Shown in pieces: positions 1 through 11,738 of a stretch of DNA of 64,000 bases. Numbering within the stretch: the stretch's first letter is position 1; every line of letters begins with the position of its first letter. Under the pieces are notes generated by a model. That model saw only the letters and a list, made by a program, of their open reading frames with translations. It was not told where the DNA came from and made no database searches. The position numbers were made by a program, and so were the translations under genes. Source of the DNA: Puccinia triticina (lineage: Eukaryota > Basidiomycota > Pucciniomycetes > Pucciniales > Pucciniaceae); the NCBI RefSeq assembly GCF_026914185.1, contig NC_070567.1, positions 2,940,001-3,004,000 on the forward strand. The letters are read 5' to 3'.

Positions 1-944
1 TCTTGGAGTGCAGCCATGTTCACTCCATTAAACATTGGAGTGATCCTCTGGACACGCCAAAACAAAGAATTCATTGGCGTGAAATATTCCCCACGCCAAA
101 CTATTTTGGCGTGGTCGGAGGTCCACGCCTTTTTTGGCTTGCATCTGGTTTTTTTTTGGCGTGCCTAAAGCCTGACCCTTTTTTATTTCAATGTTAGATT
201 TTCTTGTAAAGAGAATAAGTAAGAAATTTTGTGAGGGGGGACACATAATATGGAAGATAAATTCAAGTGAATAATCATAAAGGATCTATTTTGATGTCCC
301 AGGATTCATGTTGTTTGCGGTTAATTCAAATTAGTGGTTCTTGAGCGCCCCATCAATCAGTTTCTGACAATCCTTGAAAGTGCCTCCCATCCTAAAATTG
401 TTGTCACTGCCAGGACTTCCCTGTCATGGGTTCCTTGGCAAGGCGCTATCTTCCCTGTCCTGACAACTCAACTTCTGTTGAACAAAAATTCTCCAATGTA
501 GCTACTAGCAACAGTGTGCTCATTGGCTTGGTCTAGTCTTTTGGTCCAAATTATCAAGCGCTGCATCAGCAGACACATGTGGCGTTCTGAGCAGAACAGA
601 ACACACTACAGTGGGATGGATTGATTGGATGGGAGGAGCTGAGGGGTGTATATGTATACCCACTTGATAGCCTTTAGCGCCTCAAAGCGCATCACAGCTG
701 CGGCGTGTTTGGGCTATTGTAGCCAAATAGTGTATGTAGCGCCTTGAAGCGCATCACAGCTGTGGTGTGTTGGGGCTATTGCAGCACACCATAAGCGCCA
801 AAAAGTGTTTTCCAGCTGCGCTGCGCTATTGTAGCGCAAAAGGGCAGCATTTTCCGATGCGCTTCTGCTATTTTCCCTGGGGGTAAAGTACATTTATGTT
901 GTATCTTTAGTGCAGCGGGTCAAGCTTTTTGGGCCAGTCTTGTA
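1..944. repeat. Intergenic, short GGCGTG and AGCGCC repeats
   Basis: No gene is recognised here. Bases 40-180 contain several copies of CACGCCAAA or its complement TTTGGCGTG, in both orientations. Bases 675-724 and 737-786 are an imperfect tandem duplication of about 50 bp (TAGCGCCT..AAGCGCATCACAGCTG.GG), with a weaker third copy at 790-836. Bases 190-670 show nothing I can name. Confidence 0.5.
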
Positions 945-1245
945 GCGGGTACCTGCTGCGCTGCACTATCATGGGCGCTTTTTGCAGCGCAGCATAGCCT
1001 TTCACCATTGGTACCCGCCAATGGTCACTCGGCTGAGTCGGGGCCAGCAGAGCTGCGCAGGTACCCGTGGCAGGTGCGTGTGCCTGCGTGAGTTTCCACC
1101 CGCACCCGCACCCACAACCCGCTGGCGGGTACCTGCTCATGTGCACAGGTACCCACCCATGGGTTCCTAGTACCCGCCCATGAGTGCCTTGTACCTGCCC
1201 ATGGGTTTCTAGTACCTACTACCCGCCAATGGGTACTAGGGGCCA
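945..1245. repeat. GGTACC / CCATGGGT minisatellite
   Basis: Imperfect repeats built from GGGTACCTGC, TACCCGCC and CCATGGG. Spacing is irregular and both orientations are mixed, so the tract is strongly palindromic. A similar GGTACCCGGGTACC motif occurs near 44,571-44,584. Confidence 0.6.
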
Positions 1246-1311
1246 GATCTAGACATTTTTTGATAATTTCTTGGCGTGCAAGCGCAAAGGGAGCCAAGCC
1301 ACTGATGTTTA

Positions 1312-1505
1312 TGGTCTTGCAAGCCCGTCTGGGCACATACCAAAGTTCGGCCGAAAAAAGGCCAAGCGCGCGTGGCCGACCCTAAAGCCTGCTTGGCCGA
1401 TTGTCAAGCCCGCCTGGCACACTCCCAACCCCGGCTTGGCACATTGCAAAGTTGGCCGGGTTCGGGACAAAGCCCAGCTGGGCCGAGATCAAGCGAGGGT
1501 GCCAC
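1312..1505 (+). repeat. Left terminal inverted repeat of Tc1/mariner element
   Basis: Rich in GGCCGA, CTTGGC and TGGGCACAT motifs. It pairs with 3215-3378 in inverted orientation, with several gaps. The outermost 12 bp match exactly, and similarity extends in to CGGCCAAG/GAGATCAAGC-type sequence. Confidence 0.75.
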
Positions 1506-1749
1506 GCCACCCAAAAACCAATGCACCCCTTGAGGCATGGGATGTATCGCACTCGGACTAGCTTGTACTTCTTCACAAATCTACGAGTTAAGGCTAACAC
1601 TTGCTGTTGATTTATTTTGTGTACTATCTACAGTCTCTTCTACATACATTTTTAGGGTAATTGCACTACAGTTTTTTTTAATTCTTTTACTTTTTTTGAG
1701 TGTTAAAAAATCGACATGAGAAGAGGAAGGAAGTTGATGTTCTGAGTAA

Positions 1750-3035
1750 CTATTCGGGTGGGGCTGCCAATACTGGCCCCGTGATTTCCTGCATTTCAAT
1801 GCAGGGACGGTAGAGACGACGGCAATGAGAAAAGAAGTTTTTTGATTTTTGGGGGGTGATTGCTTCAGCAATCCCTAGTTTGATCTCGGAAACAAGCGCT
1901 TCCCGGTTGGGTGGCTCCTTGGATCGAACGTACGACTTGATTTAATGGAAGCTGTATTCGATCGGGTTAAGGAATGGCGAGTACGGCGGCAGGAACTCGA
2001 GTTTGATTGATTTCAAGCTGTCAAGCGACCGTTTGATTTCCTCAAAACGATTGCCTTGGTGAATTGGAGCGTTGTCCATGATGATGATCGATTCATTTGG
2101 CAACCTATCACCAAGACTACTGAGGAAAAGGCAGAAGTCATCTGCTCCTACCCCCTTGGCCTTGGTGTTATCGGCGTTGCGCAGCTCGTGATAAACAAAG
2201 CCCTCATCGGACAGGGCCCCTATCAAGGTCACCTGCTTGGCCTTGGGCATGAGGCTCAAGACAGCGGGCTGGCCTTGAATCAAGCAAAAAAACAATCAGA
2301 ATTAAAAAAAGACACTGCAAGTAAAGAGCCAAAAAGAAACATACCAGAGGGAGAGTAGCCAAAGGCCCGCCCAGAATGAAGGTCAAATCCGGATTCGTCA
2401 ACAAAAACAACCGTCCTTCCGAGGTCCAAACCACTCCGATTCACAAAATTTGCCCGCTGGTTGAGCAAGTCGGGCTTGTTCCAGGCTGCAGGTATATTAG
2501 TAACCTGTTTCCATGATATATCCATATCATGGATCAGGTTACTAATTGCCTGTGTTGATACCTTGACATCGAATTTATCCTGGATGAATCGAGCCATTTC
2601 CTTCAGAGTAGTTGACGACCTCTGCTCAAGCTGAAGAAGGAGATCAGTCTTCATGTCTTCGGTGAATTTGCTGGGACGCTTCTTCTGAGTCTTGACATGA
2701 TTTGGACCTTCGGCCTTGATCCGCTGAACCTGGCGTTGAGAAACATTGAATGTCTTGATGGCATCAACTGTCTTCATACCTTTTCCAATGACATTTTGGC
2801 GGATTAAATCTTGAACCTCGGGCTTGATCATCGAATTGGGTTTGCAATCCTTGTGTGGAAGTCGATCGTTCTTATAAGTACGCTTTTGATTTAACTTTTC
2901 TTTTGAGTTTTTGATTGTTTCGGCTTCAAAGTTCTTCCGTTGTAGCTCTCGAAGCTCCCCGGCGAGGGCGCGGGCTCTCTCTTGATTCGCCTGGAGTTCC
3001 AGTTCCGCTGAGTCCATCACAGCCGGCTGAGACAT
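1750..3035 (-). pseudogene. Tc1/mariner-type DDE transposase, one intron, one nonsense codon
   Basis: Transposase of the enclosing element, which would cut and paste it at TA sites. The N-terminal ~60 residues are charged and probably coiled coil. Two helix-turn-helix segments follow (KTVDAIKTFNVSQRQVQRIK; a second around TLKEMARFIQDKFDVKVSTQ). The catalytic acids are D in FVDESGFD, D in IIMDNAPIH and E in LPPYSPFLNPIEY. A 71-bp intron (2274-2344, GTATGT..TTCAAG) separates the first acid from the second, and splicing joins SPSG to QPAVLS in frame. The frame is then stopped by TAA at 1942-1944, four residues after NPIE, but stays open for another 63 codons to TAG at 1750-1752. I read this as a single nonsense mutation removing the C-terminal tail. 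Confidence 0.85.
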
Positions 3036-3214
3036 CTAAAAAGAAGAAAGAGAAATGGTCAACAGAAGATAGAAAAATGGAAAAGAATTTAACAAAGAAA
3101 AATAAAACAGAAAACCTCACATTGAACCAATATCCTGTTTAAATGAACCTGGGCGTTGAGTGGATCAAGAGGTGGTGGGTGCTAGATAGTTGAGTAGTCT
3201 GCTGGTCGGTGATC

Positions 3215-3378
3215 ATATGTGCCCAGAGCTTGATCTCGGCCAAGCGGGACTTGGCTGTGTGCCAAGCTCTGCCCCCCGCGCAACCTGCCCGATCAAGCCC
3301 GCTGGGCACATACCCAACCCCCGGAGGCACTCGGCCAAGCGGGAGTTGGGTAAGTGCCCAGACGCACTTGCAAGACCA
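3215..3378 (-). repeat. Right terminal inverted repeat of Tc1/mariner element
   Basis: Inverted partner of the left repeat. Shared blocks in the same order include GATCTCGGCC, AAGCCCG, TGGGCACATACC and the terminal CTTGCAAGACCA. Confidence 0.75.
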
Positions 3379-3513
3379 TATGAATTGAAATATGTGTGGG
3401 ATGATAAGAAAAGTGGAGGGCAGTCCCCGCAAATGTTGATATAGGGCTGAGAAAAATCGTTGGAAATGTAGTGCCCGGGGCTCCAGATCTGGCTCTGCAG
3501 GATCTGTAGATCT

Positions 3514-3592
3514 CAACAGGAAATCCTCCAGTGGTGTGTCTCAATAGTGCTAATTTCTAGTTATGATACCTGAATGGAGGACTTCCTGTTGA
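3514..3592. repeat. Short inverted repeat
   Basis: AACAGGAAATCCTCCA (about 3516-3531) pairs with TGGAGGACTTCCTGTT (about 3574-3589) with one mismatch, giving a 16-bp stem around a ~42-base loop. It lies between the Tc1/mariner element and the next gene. The rest of 3379-3875 shows no gene. Confidence 0.6.
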
Positions 3593-3875
3593 ATTTCTGA
3601 GCATTTCAACTCTTGAATTACGCACCGGCAAGCCGCAAAACCAATTTTTGGAATGAAATGAAAATGAGACTGGAGCTCTTGAGCATGACAGATATCAGGT
3701 CTTTCATGTTTACTGGCTGAATTTTTGATAGGCCTGCAACTTCAGACAGTCACATTTACAGCCCTGTTAAATGGCTAGATAAATGAAAATTTTAAATAAC
3801 CCAAACATTTTTACACACAAAACTTGAAAAATTGACCCTCGGTCTACGAGTGCTATTTTTGGAAGAGATTTTACA

Positions 3876-6800
3876 TCAATCCCATTGTGAAGTGTGGAGG
3901 GTTTGTTGGTAGGTTTCATACAGCATGGAAGAGCTCTGAGTCCGAAGCTCTCTGGTACTTTGAGGTCCAATCATTACTTCTATGATATCCCGAAAGATCA
4001 GTCCGAAAGGTCTCCAACTCTCAGCCAATTTCAAGATTTCATCCTTTTTTGGTGCATAGGTCTTCCAGAGTTTTTCCGCTAAATCCAGCTCAGGCGATTC
4101 ACCTCCCTCTCTCTTTGGACAAGCCCTTGCCATCTTGTAAAGCTCAGTGGATGTGATCAAGCCAATCAGGTCAGTTATAGCTCCTCTATGTTTTGAAAAT
4201 CTTCCGCCAGTTCCAAAATCAATCGAAAGCTGTAACATTCCTTCCGGGGCGGTGAGTGGTAGTGATTGGGCCATTTCAAACCTTTTGCTGCTCCCCCGTA
4301 ACAATTTCTCTTTGATTTTTTTCAAGTGTGGATTCCGCTCCTAATCAACCAAAACAATATGTCAGAAATTCCTCCGAGAATGGTACTTTAGCAGAGAAAA
4401 GTCGATAGAACGCATACGGGCAGTCTGTTCTTGGCGTCCTTTTGCAATTCGACCACTCCTCTTCTAGTTAACAGATTTTTTTGCGCAGGGGTGGAGGATT
4501 TCAAGTTGGTCGACGCAAAGCTGAGGATTGCGTTTTTCAATGAAACAATCTCCCCGATGAATGTTTCTACATTCCATTCAAACAGATTACTGAGTTCGTT
4601 ATTCATAACAGAAGCATGACTTCCGGAACCAGGCTTGCTATTGAAAACATCCAGTTTACTTAACCATAGTTCCATCTACTCAAGCGCGTGATCAAGATTT
4701 GAAAATGGACATCAAACGGTTGAAGTTAATTAATTTTTCATCACACTGGTGTGGTACTAGAAAAGGGCTAAGTGATTTACCTGATAAAGTAATACCAAAA
4801 CATGTGGCTTCCTGGATTCTAACAAAATTGAAGTTCTGACTTCTTTCAAATGACTCTTCAGAAGTAAAACAGATTGCTCGTGTGATAGGTTGTCCTCATG
4901 GTTTAATTGTAAAATTTCGTCGAGCATACGGCCTTGCAGCTTAATCCACTCCATACTATCTTCTGGAGCACGTGCAAACTGTCTGATCACGGCATTGACA
5001 TTAGCAAGATTGGCCTCATGGGAGGAGATGATAGTTTTGGTTGTCTTTGAGTCAAGAATACTGGACAAACGATCCATTTGGCGGGCGCTTGCGCTTTCAA
5101 TAACTGCTCTCAGCTTATTACTGATAAACCAAGCCACATCATGATAAGTTTTGTCGTGGTGACTGTAAGATACCTTTCTCCCCAGATAAACATTTTGGAA
5201 ATTTCTGATGAGGTAGTTGGCGGCAAACATGTCTTGAATGTTGGTGTCCAATCTGTCCTAAAATCCAATCATAAGTGAGCTTCAGTGTTTTTGGGTATAG
5301 GAAAATTGTCAGTTTGATACTGACGTTCTTGTTTTGGATTTTCTCAGTGGTTAAAAATTCAGACCAGATCTTCGCTGTTCCACTCTCGCTCAAATGTCGC
5401 CTGAGTTCTTGCAGCTCTTTTTCCAACACCTGACGATGTTGCCCTACGTGACTGTAATCCGTCGCGCCATTTGTTAGAGCATCTCGGCATTCTTTCAACT
5501 TTCCGAGTGTTCTCAAGAAGCTTTTTGCACGCTCACTAGATATGTCAAATATTTTAGATAAATTAGACGGAATACATTCCAATCAATTCTGGCATCACGA
5601 AATAACGCACTCAATACCTTCGATCGAACGTATCACTTGAGGGACTTGAGGTGGTGTAAAATTGTCTTCCCTAGAAACGTGCTCTGAATGCAAATTTGAT
5701 GGCACTTCATGCGGCTGTCCGTTAAATGGCGATGATTGTGGGATGATTGGTAATGATTGCGGGCTACTATCCTCGACCGGTGATGAGTAGAGTTCTGAAC
5801 GTGACCCATCCAGAGCCACATAATTCTCCACTCCTTCCAACATGTCTTTGATTTGATGTGCCATTCTTTGGGAACCCACTTTTACCACCTCCTCCCTGAC
5901 GATCTCGAATAAGTTAAGGGTATCTTCAAAGCGGGAGAGATCAACGTTCTCTTCCAATCGATCTAATCTGTTTGACACACTTATCCATACATCCGTTATT
6001 TCCTGAAGCAAACGGCAACCCTCCACATAGCTTTCACGATAAGCCTATTCACATGGAACAAAAATGAAGGTGAGAAGACTTTCGACCAGAAGCAAGAGAG
6101 GAAATCCCAGCGAAGTGTAACGGGGGCAAAGAATTTCAAAACAGCAACTGACCATCACCTTGTCTTTGATTCTGGAGTACTTGATCAATTTTGGTTCCTG
6201 AAGCATCTGAACCAGTAAATTTAAAGTGGATTCGATTTCGACAGCCTCTTCTTTCAGCAAATTCAAGTCGACTGGAGCACCGTTATCTGCCTGCAGCTTT
6301 TCCTCCACAAGGTGCTGTAGACGAACAAGTGGACCGCGCAATTGGGCATCGTGTTTCGCTTCCATTTCGTCAACGATCGGTGATGGAACCACAGGAGCTT
6401 TTCGTACGTAGCGTTTTGTTCCTTTTCCCTCTCGTACTACCCGAATGACATTAGGTTCACGGATCCAATCGAACACGGCTCTTTCCTTGGACCCCGCGTT
6501 TGGGCCAGTTGCAGGTATGAGTTTGCCGTGCGTTGTACCCAGTAAAAAATGCTTGCTACTCGGCTTTATTGGGTAGCTCTATGTAAGAGTTTTGGCGTCC
6601 TGAGGTCAGCTATACCAAAGAAACGGTCGATGGTGATAGATGTAATTGAACGCACAAAATCACGATGATTCTGAGTCAAAGAATCACTCATCGTGCTGGG
6701 GCTCTCAATGTTATTACTATGGCTCCCACTACCAATCTCAAATGTCCTGATGATTGGAATTGGATACGTTTGCTTTTCCTCAGGGTCATGTGAGCTGGAG

Positions 6801-7501
6801 CTAGCTGGCGACACTAAAGCGTGATCCAATATTGATGTGGGAGTGATGATATCTTGGCTTTCCCCCCAAATATCTTTGGGTCTTTCAACCTGGATAGACG
6901 CCGGTACACATCGTTTAACTAAATTTTGGTTGATGGACGGAAGAGCCTCACTAGTTTCAAGTTGATTTGTAAGTTATTGAGTTAGCCTCAGTACAGGGAT
7001 ATGTAAATATGGATCAAGTTACCTCAATTGAAACTCATGAATAGCTTTTTGCCATACTGAGAGGCTCTTAGCAGAGTTTGTGACATCTTTTATAAACATT
7101 TTATCCCAGAAGCTAGCTAAACCATCCTGTAACCGTATATAGAAGCGATTCAGAAGAGTTGACTAGAAGTAAGGCCTTAGTGAAAAGCAATACCTCATCT
7201 GCTCTCAGTGAACATCCTGATTCAAGAGAACAGCTGGATTTGTGAATCGATAAAAATTCAAGATACTCCTACAGAAATAGACTTTGGTCAGAGGCAAATT
7301 GATTGGTTAGATTTTTAAGGGGAACTAGGAGCTTACTCGGAAAGTCATTGTGCCACACGGATCCGGTGCATCAGATACCAATTGCAAAAGATTTGAACAG
7401 GCAGGGTTTGTGGTTATTTTTATAGCAGCTGAAGGTGCCAAACCGCCAACGAGGTATAAGATCAAGGAGACGATTAATCCTACTCTTACAATAGTGAACA
7501 T
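3876..7501 (-). CDS. Secreted, mostly helical hypothetical protein, about 10 exons
   Basis: I do not recognise the family. The first exon (7337-7501) encodes a signal peptide (MFTIVRVGLIVSLILYLVGG..APSAA) followed by CSNLLQLVSDAPDPCG. Supported later exons are 7194-7268, 7023-7126, about 6590-6950, about 6155-6545, 5618-6044, about 5325-5585, 4781-5257, 4418-4675 and 3876-4340 (stop). Most junctions keep frame with GT-AG introns. The joins near 6545-6610 and 5589-5617 are uncertain, because the obvious splice sites at the second would give a 29-nt intron. The product is roughly 900-1,000 residues, rich in charged helical sequence (LDRLEENVDLSRFEDTLNLF; AVIESASARQMDRLSSILD), with a Ser/Pro-rich stretch around 5640-5800. 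A secreted role is inferred only from the signal peptide. It could be a taxon-restricted secreted protein. Confidence 0.7.
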
Positions 7502-7719
7502 TTTGTCAGAACCCTAGCAAGATCTAGGCTCCAACGTATATCAATAGAAATTGTTGCGTTGAACCCTGAGGTTCAGGAGAGAAGGTGCAATTTCAAGACA
7601 CAGTCTCAATTTAAAAATGCAAAAGACCCCTAGAAAAAGATGCTCTCTTTAGATACCGAAATGATCGATTTCGCAGGCGAGCAGATGTTGGTGCGCCGAG
7701 TTTTTTTGTACTACAGGCG

Positions 7720-7731
7720 GACTATTTATAA
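7720..7731 (-). promoter_or_regulatory. Possible TATA box for the 3876-7501 gene
   Basis: The minus strand reads TTATAAATAG about 220 bp upstream of the predicted start codon. This is only motif matching, since the transcription start is not known. Confidence 0.3.
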
Positions 7732-8358
7732 CCTTGGGCCAACATCCCCAGTTCACCTTAGGCTTTATCTGCTTCAGGAACAGATCACTTCATGGTGATT
7801 TTTCCATCCTCATGTCAATATCTGATGTCCGAGATATCTCGATACAAGCGCATACCTGTACTGGACTCGGAGCATTAATTGTTCTCGCATCATTACAAGC
7901 TTTGAAACTTCCAGATCCGTGAGACCAAAATCGAGCTCACAATAGCGCGCATGCAACTAGCTACATAGCAAGTTGGGGTAGAAGAAGGTTTTATCAGCAT
8001 GCGCTCTTCTGGAACACCATGAATCGATGTCTATACAGGAAGTATTTTGCAGCAGATGTCATCTCAACTACGCTTGATAACTATAGCCTATCTAACTCAG
8101 TGCGTATAATACGTATCTCGTTACAGGGTTCCGGTGAGAGCTATTTTATGGTGACTGTAAGCACCACCGCCGCACCGCCCGGAACTTGCCGGGGCCAGCG
8201 TTGGTGATGACGCCATCAAGACTCTTAAGATAAGCCCACACGTGAATCCAAGACTATTCTACGTATCGAATGGAACAGGACTGAAACGACACGTGTCAGA
8301 GTTAAATCCTGGGTGCGGACGGTCTGGCTTAGGCACGCGTTTGATAGCCTCAGTCTCA
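7732..8358. other. Intergenic, no gene seen
   Basis: Upstream flank of the secreted-protein gene. I see no long coding frame, repeat family or structured element here. Confidence 0.5.
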
Positions 8359-9128
8359 GGCCCCAATTATAAACAAATATTCGAGTTTTATTTTGAAACT
8401 ATTCGAAAAGAAATTTGAAACAAAAATGAAATCAATATGAAAGATTTTTGATTTCAAAAATCTCTCGGAAAAACTTCAAACAACAGGGTGCACATATAAA
8501 CAATTGTGCATCCCTGAGCAAGTAGCCTGCCGGAGTGGGCAGGCAGGGGCGAGATGTCTGTGACACGGGCAAGCTGGTTAGAATACAGCTGGCCTGTTCA
8601 GCCTTGGCTGTCTGAACCAAAAAAGAACCCGCACACCTCGCCACACCTCGCCAGGCCAACACGCACGCGCGGCCGGCTCCATGGACGTTTGGATCATCTG
8701 CGGCGAGATCGTAGCCGTATTGACGAGCGTTTTGTCCCGTGGTCCCGCCGCCAAGGGCAGGATCATATTGCCCCTGGTGGTCCCGGGCTTCCTGGAGGTG
8801 TTCGTAAGGGTAGTGGTACTGCAGCAGCAGTTTTTTTCATGTGCCAGCCAACCCCCGCCCGGCGAACTCCGCCGACCCAATACAGCCATTAAATGGGGGG
8901 GGTCTGAGGCACCAGTGGCCTGGCAATCATACAGGCATACTGCCTGTTCAAAATTTTGATTCCACAAATTTTGAGATTCTGGAATCTCAAACACCCCTCC
9001 CGGGTGTGTTTGAAGAGTTTTGGGATTATTTTGAAATGAAAAGAACTCAAAACAAAGTTGGTTTTGATTTCAAAACGATTTCAAAATAATCTCAAAATAA
9101 TCTCAAAATTGCGTTTATGATTGGGGCA
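8359..9128. mobile_element. Non-autonomous Harbinger-like element, copy 1
   Basis: The 770-bp element starts GGCCCCAATTATAAA and ends TTTATGATTGGGGCA, flanked by the 3-bp duplication TCA (8356-8358 and 9129-9131). The subterminal 60-80 bp are A/T-rich and mutually inverted (TTATTTTGAAAC.. / ..GATTTCAAAAC). The core matches the copy at 54,335-55,489 (GTGCATCCCTG, TAGCCTGCCGGAGTGGGCAG, TACAGGCATACTGCCTGTTC, CACCCCTCCCGGGTGTG). No transposase is encoded. A 3-bp TNA duplication with GGCC ends fits the PIF/Harbinger superfamily, but this is inferred from the ends alone. Confidence 0.75.
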
Positions 9129-9159
9129 TCAGAGTCTCCAGCGAACTCGCGACCAGGCG

Positions 9160-9445
9160 CGTTTCTACGGTGGACCTGGGCCGACATTGGTTGTGCCACC
9201 CAAAACGAAAACAAAAAATGAATTCTGACACCCATTTCAGATACATATGCCAAGTACAGGCCGCAGTACATAGATACTGCAGTCTGCACTACGTCCACAA
9301 CCTTCTTGGGTTCGAAGGGCATGCCCCCCAACCCTTCCGCCCAGAACAAGCCCATGAACTCCGGGCCAGGCCCGCTGATCAGGACCGCGCACACTCCGAA
9401 CTTAGTTGGACCAGACCTCGGATCGGCCGCCGGAAGTGTGTTCTT
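9160..9445 (+). repeat. Dispersed repeat, inverted relative to 31,970-32,260
   Basis: Shares long blocks in opposite orientation with 31,970-32,260: CATTGGTTGTGCCACCCAAA, the ACGAAAACAAAAA tract, CCGCAGTACATAGATACTGC.., CATGCCCCCC and CATGAACTCCGGGC. It is a repeat family. The short open frames across it are not convincing genes. Confidence 0.7.
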
Positions 9446-11100
9446 TTGCCGGGGAGGCTCGGCCTATTTATGTCTGTTCGTCCGTCCCCCATCCTGCCAC
9501 TCTGTTGGGAGGAGGGACGGCCAGGCCTGCTTGCATGACTTTGCCGGCATATTTTTGGGGCGCTTGCCTTGATTGTTTTTTTCAAGCGCAAACAAACGGA
9601 CTGCTGCAGCTTGCGGATGTTCTCCAAAGAATTTTCACCTGATATACTAGCCAACAATGCCACTGAAATAGATCACCTTCCTGAATCACCCAGGCCCTTT
9701 ATTTCCCTCAGCCAAGGGACAGCAAAGATTCCTACTCAAGATATCCTTAATAGTATCATTAGTGAGACCTCTGGCAGAAAAAAACTAATTATATATAAGA
9801 CTTGATGTACAACCATCCTGAAGGCACAGATTCCGACTCAAGGTACAAATTATCTAAACAACTGCCTACCACTGTCAAGTCTTCCAAAAGGGCACTCCAA
9901 CCCAAATCACCACCACCCATAACAAGAAGAAACACATCACCTGGAAAAATTGGGTCAAAGCTCACACCAGAATCATGGGCACTTGGTGGTAAATTTGCTT
10001 CCAAACCTGAAAAACTTCAAAGAACTAAGAGTTTTTTTTTCTTATCAAACTATGTGATGTAAGGTATGTACAATAGATTGATATATAAAGAAAAAGGAAA
10101 AAGTACCTAAGAGGAGGAACATAGCCGCTCTCTACTTTCAAGTTGAGACTGAGATAAAGTAAGAAAAGAATAGTGTTGGCTTTTGGCGGTCTGTCATGGT
10201 CAACAACCATCATTAGCTAAATTTCCTTTTCTGCTCTCTCCTGAAGGTTTGTTTGAGCCTTACTTGTATTTGTCTTTTGACCTGGGTGACTTTTCACTTT
10301 GTGTTGGCTATACGGCTAAGTAGCAATGCAACACAATCTCCAAGATGAACTTTGCCTCAGCTGCTGTCGTTTTATTCTAGCCTCTGCTGTCTTTGAACAC
10401 AAATCACTTTCCAATATTGCTTCCTGCTCTTTGAGCGGTATTGGGGTGTTTTGTCTGTCTTTCTTTGACGGTCCTGTCCAAGATAAATGAATAGAGTGTT
10501 AGCATCTATCTAATCATCTCACCATGAGTCTCTGAAGCCGCTTACCTTTGGTTCTTGCTGATATTCTCTTAATCAGTGATCTTGGGCCAGGATTTTCTGT
10601 AAGCCTAATCTTGCTGCTCATGTGCGTCAGACCTGTTTACATCAGAAGATGATTTTAGTTTCACAACTCCCGCGGCGCTTATTTGGACTGCGGAAATGGT
10701 TTTCTTTTGCTTACCAGATTCCGCAGCTAATTTAGTTCCCAGCGTATTGCTCAATTTATGAGTTAGGCATTGTTCCCCTAAGCTGGTATTCTCACAAAAC
10801 GAACTAACAATCCAAACATCTGGCATCTCATCTTGGAGGCCTCATTACACGTGTACATAGCTCTTCCATTGGTGGGGAATCAGTCAACTGGGTTTCAGGA
10901 CAGCATTTATCTTTTTTCACAACCCACCCTCCATCCTGTTGTGACCTAAGTGGTTAGGTTACAGTTAGTGACACTTGCCTGTCGGAAGACCATGCTATGT
11001 CTTTGGGGACTAAGCTGCAGAGCTTATTCCCCACTTCTACGCAATTGATAGGCTTAACGCTTTTGGTCATCCAAGTTTACTAAAGACAGCCAATCACAAA
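9446..11100. other. No recognised gene; short coding-like frames at 9569-10062
   Basis: Two frames at 9569-9805 and 9802-10062 encode Ser/Pro/Lys-rich sequence (SSKRALQPKSPPPITRRN) and might be parts of one decayed gene, but I recognise no domain. The minus-strand frame at 10605-10826 is also unrecognised. The rest of the stretch shows nothing I can name. Confidence 0.4.
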
Positions 11101-11738
11101 AACAAAGATCAAGGGTTTCCCCTACAAATAATAATAACAAATGAAAAAAGGGCCCCCATTCCCAGTATATCACGCAATCCCCCAACCGGACAAATGCCCA
11201 GCACCCATCCACGACTAGCGAGGCTTAAAGTACTGGGCGGATGACCCCCAGCGCGCCGCGTGGGCAATTGCAAAGGGGGGCCACCACATATCACCCCTCA
11301 AACCGTGCAAACGCAACGGCGGAGGGGTTTGAGCATGACCCCTGCCGGAAATGCAGCGAGGGAATCACCTGCCCTAACCAACTAACGCAACCACCCTCGC
11401 TTTATACCCGCCCTTCCAGCCAGGTCGCATCATCTACCGACCGCCAACACCTGAAGATCATGCTTAAACCCTGACAACCCCATCCTCGCTACCTCGCCAT
11501 CCGACCAACTCTTCCTTGTGGCGTGGCTTGCCACGCCTGAAACCATGGTAAACTGGCCAGACGCCATCAGCCCAGATACCCTTACTCACTAGACTCCCCA
11601 TCACCTAACGGCCCTTTCCAACTGCGCCCGCCAACCTCCGCATTTGCTTTGACACCAGGGTCAACGCGCAAGTTCAACGCCGCCCTTAGTAACCGGTCAA
11701 GTCACGCTCCCCATTCAACTTGAAACCAGGGTCCACGC
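11101..11738 (+). mobile_element. Probable left fragment of the Helitron, cut off by Gypsy-1
   Basis: Non-coding, C/A-rich sequence similar in style to 20,312-21,140 on the other side of Gypsy-1. Because Gypsy-1 is bounded by ACGC on both sides, 11,738 and 20,312 were adjacent before insertion. If the Helitron extends upstream of 20,312, its 5' end should lie here. ATCAAGGGTTTCCCC at about 11,108 is one possible TC start, but nothing confirms it. Confidence 0.35.

Larger units (their letters stand above)
1312..3378 (-). mobile_element. Tc1/mariner-superfamily DNA transposon, complete ends
   Basis: The 2,067-bp element is bounded by the exact inverted ends TGGTCTTGCAAG (1312-1323) and CTTGCAAGACCA (3367-3378). 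A TA dinucleotide lies directly outside each end (1310-1311 and 3379-3380), which is the hallmark target duplication of Tc1/mariner elements. Inverted similarity continues imperfectly for about 165-195 bp inward on both sides, so the terminal repeats are long. The interior holds one minus-strand transposase gene with a short intron and a premature stop. Confidence 0.9.

Noticed and set aside
945..1245. CRISPR-like spaced repeats
   Set aside because: Repeat units and spacing are irregular and mixed in orientation, with no conserved spacer length; it is a minisatellite in a eukaryotic genome.
5589..5617. A 29-bp intron in the 3876-7501 gene
   Set aside because: It would join frames, but it is far shorter than every other intron in the window, so the junction is left unresolved.
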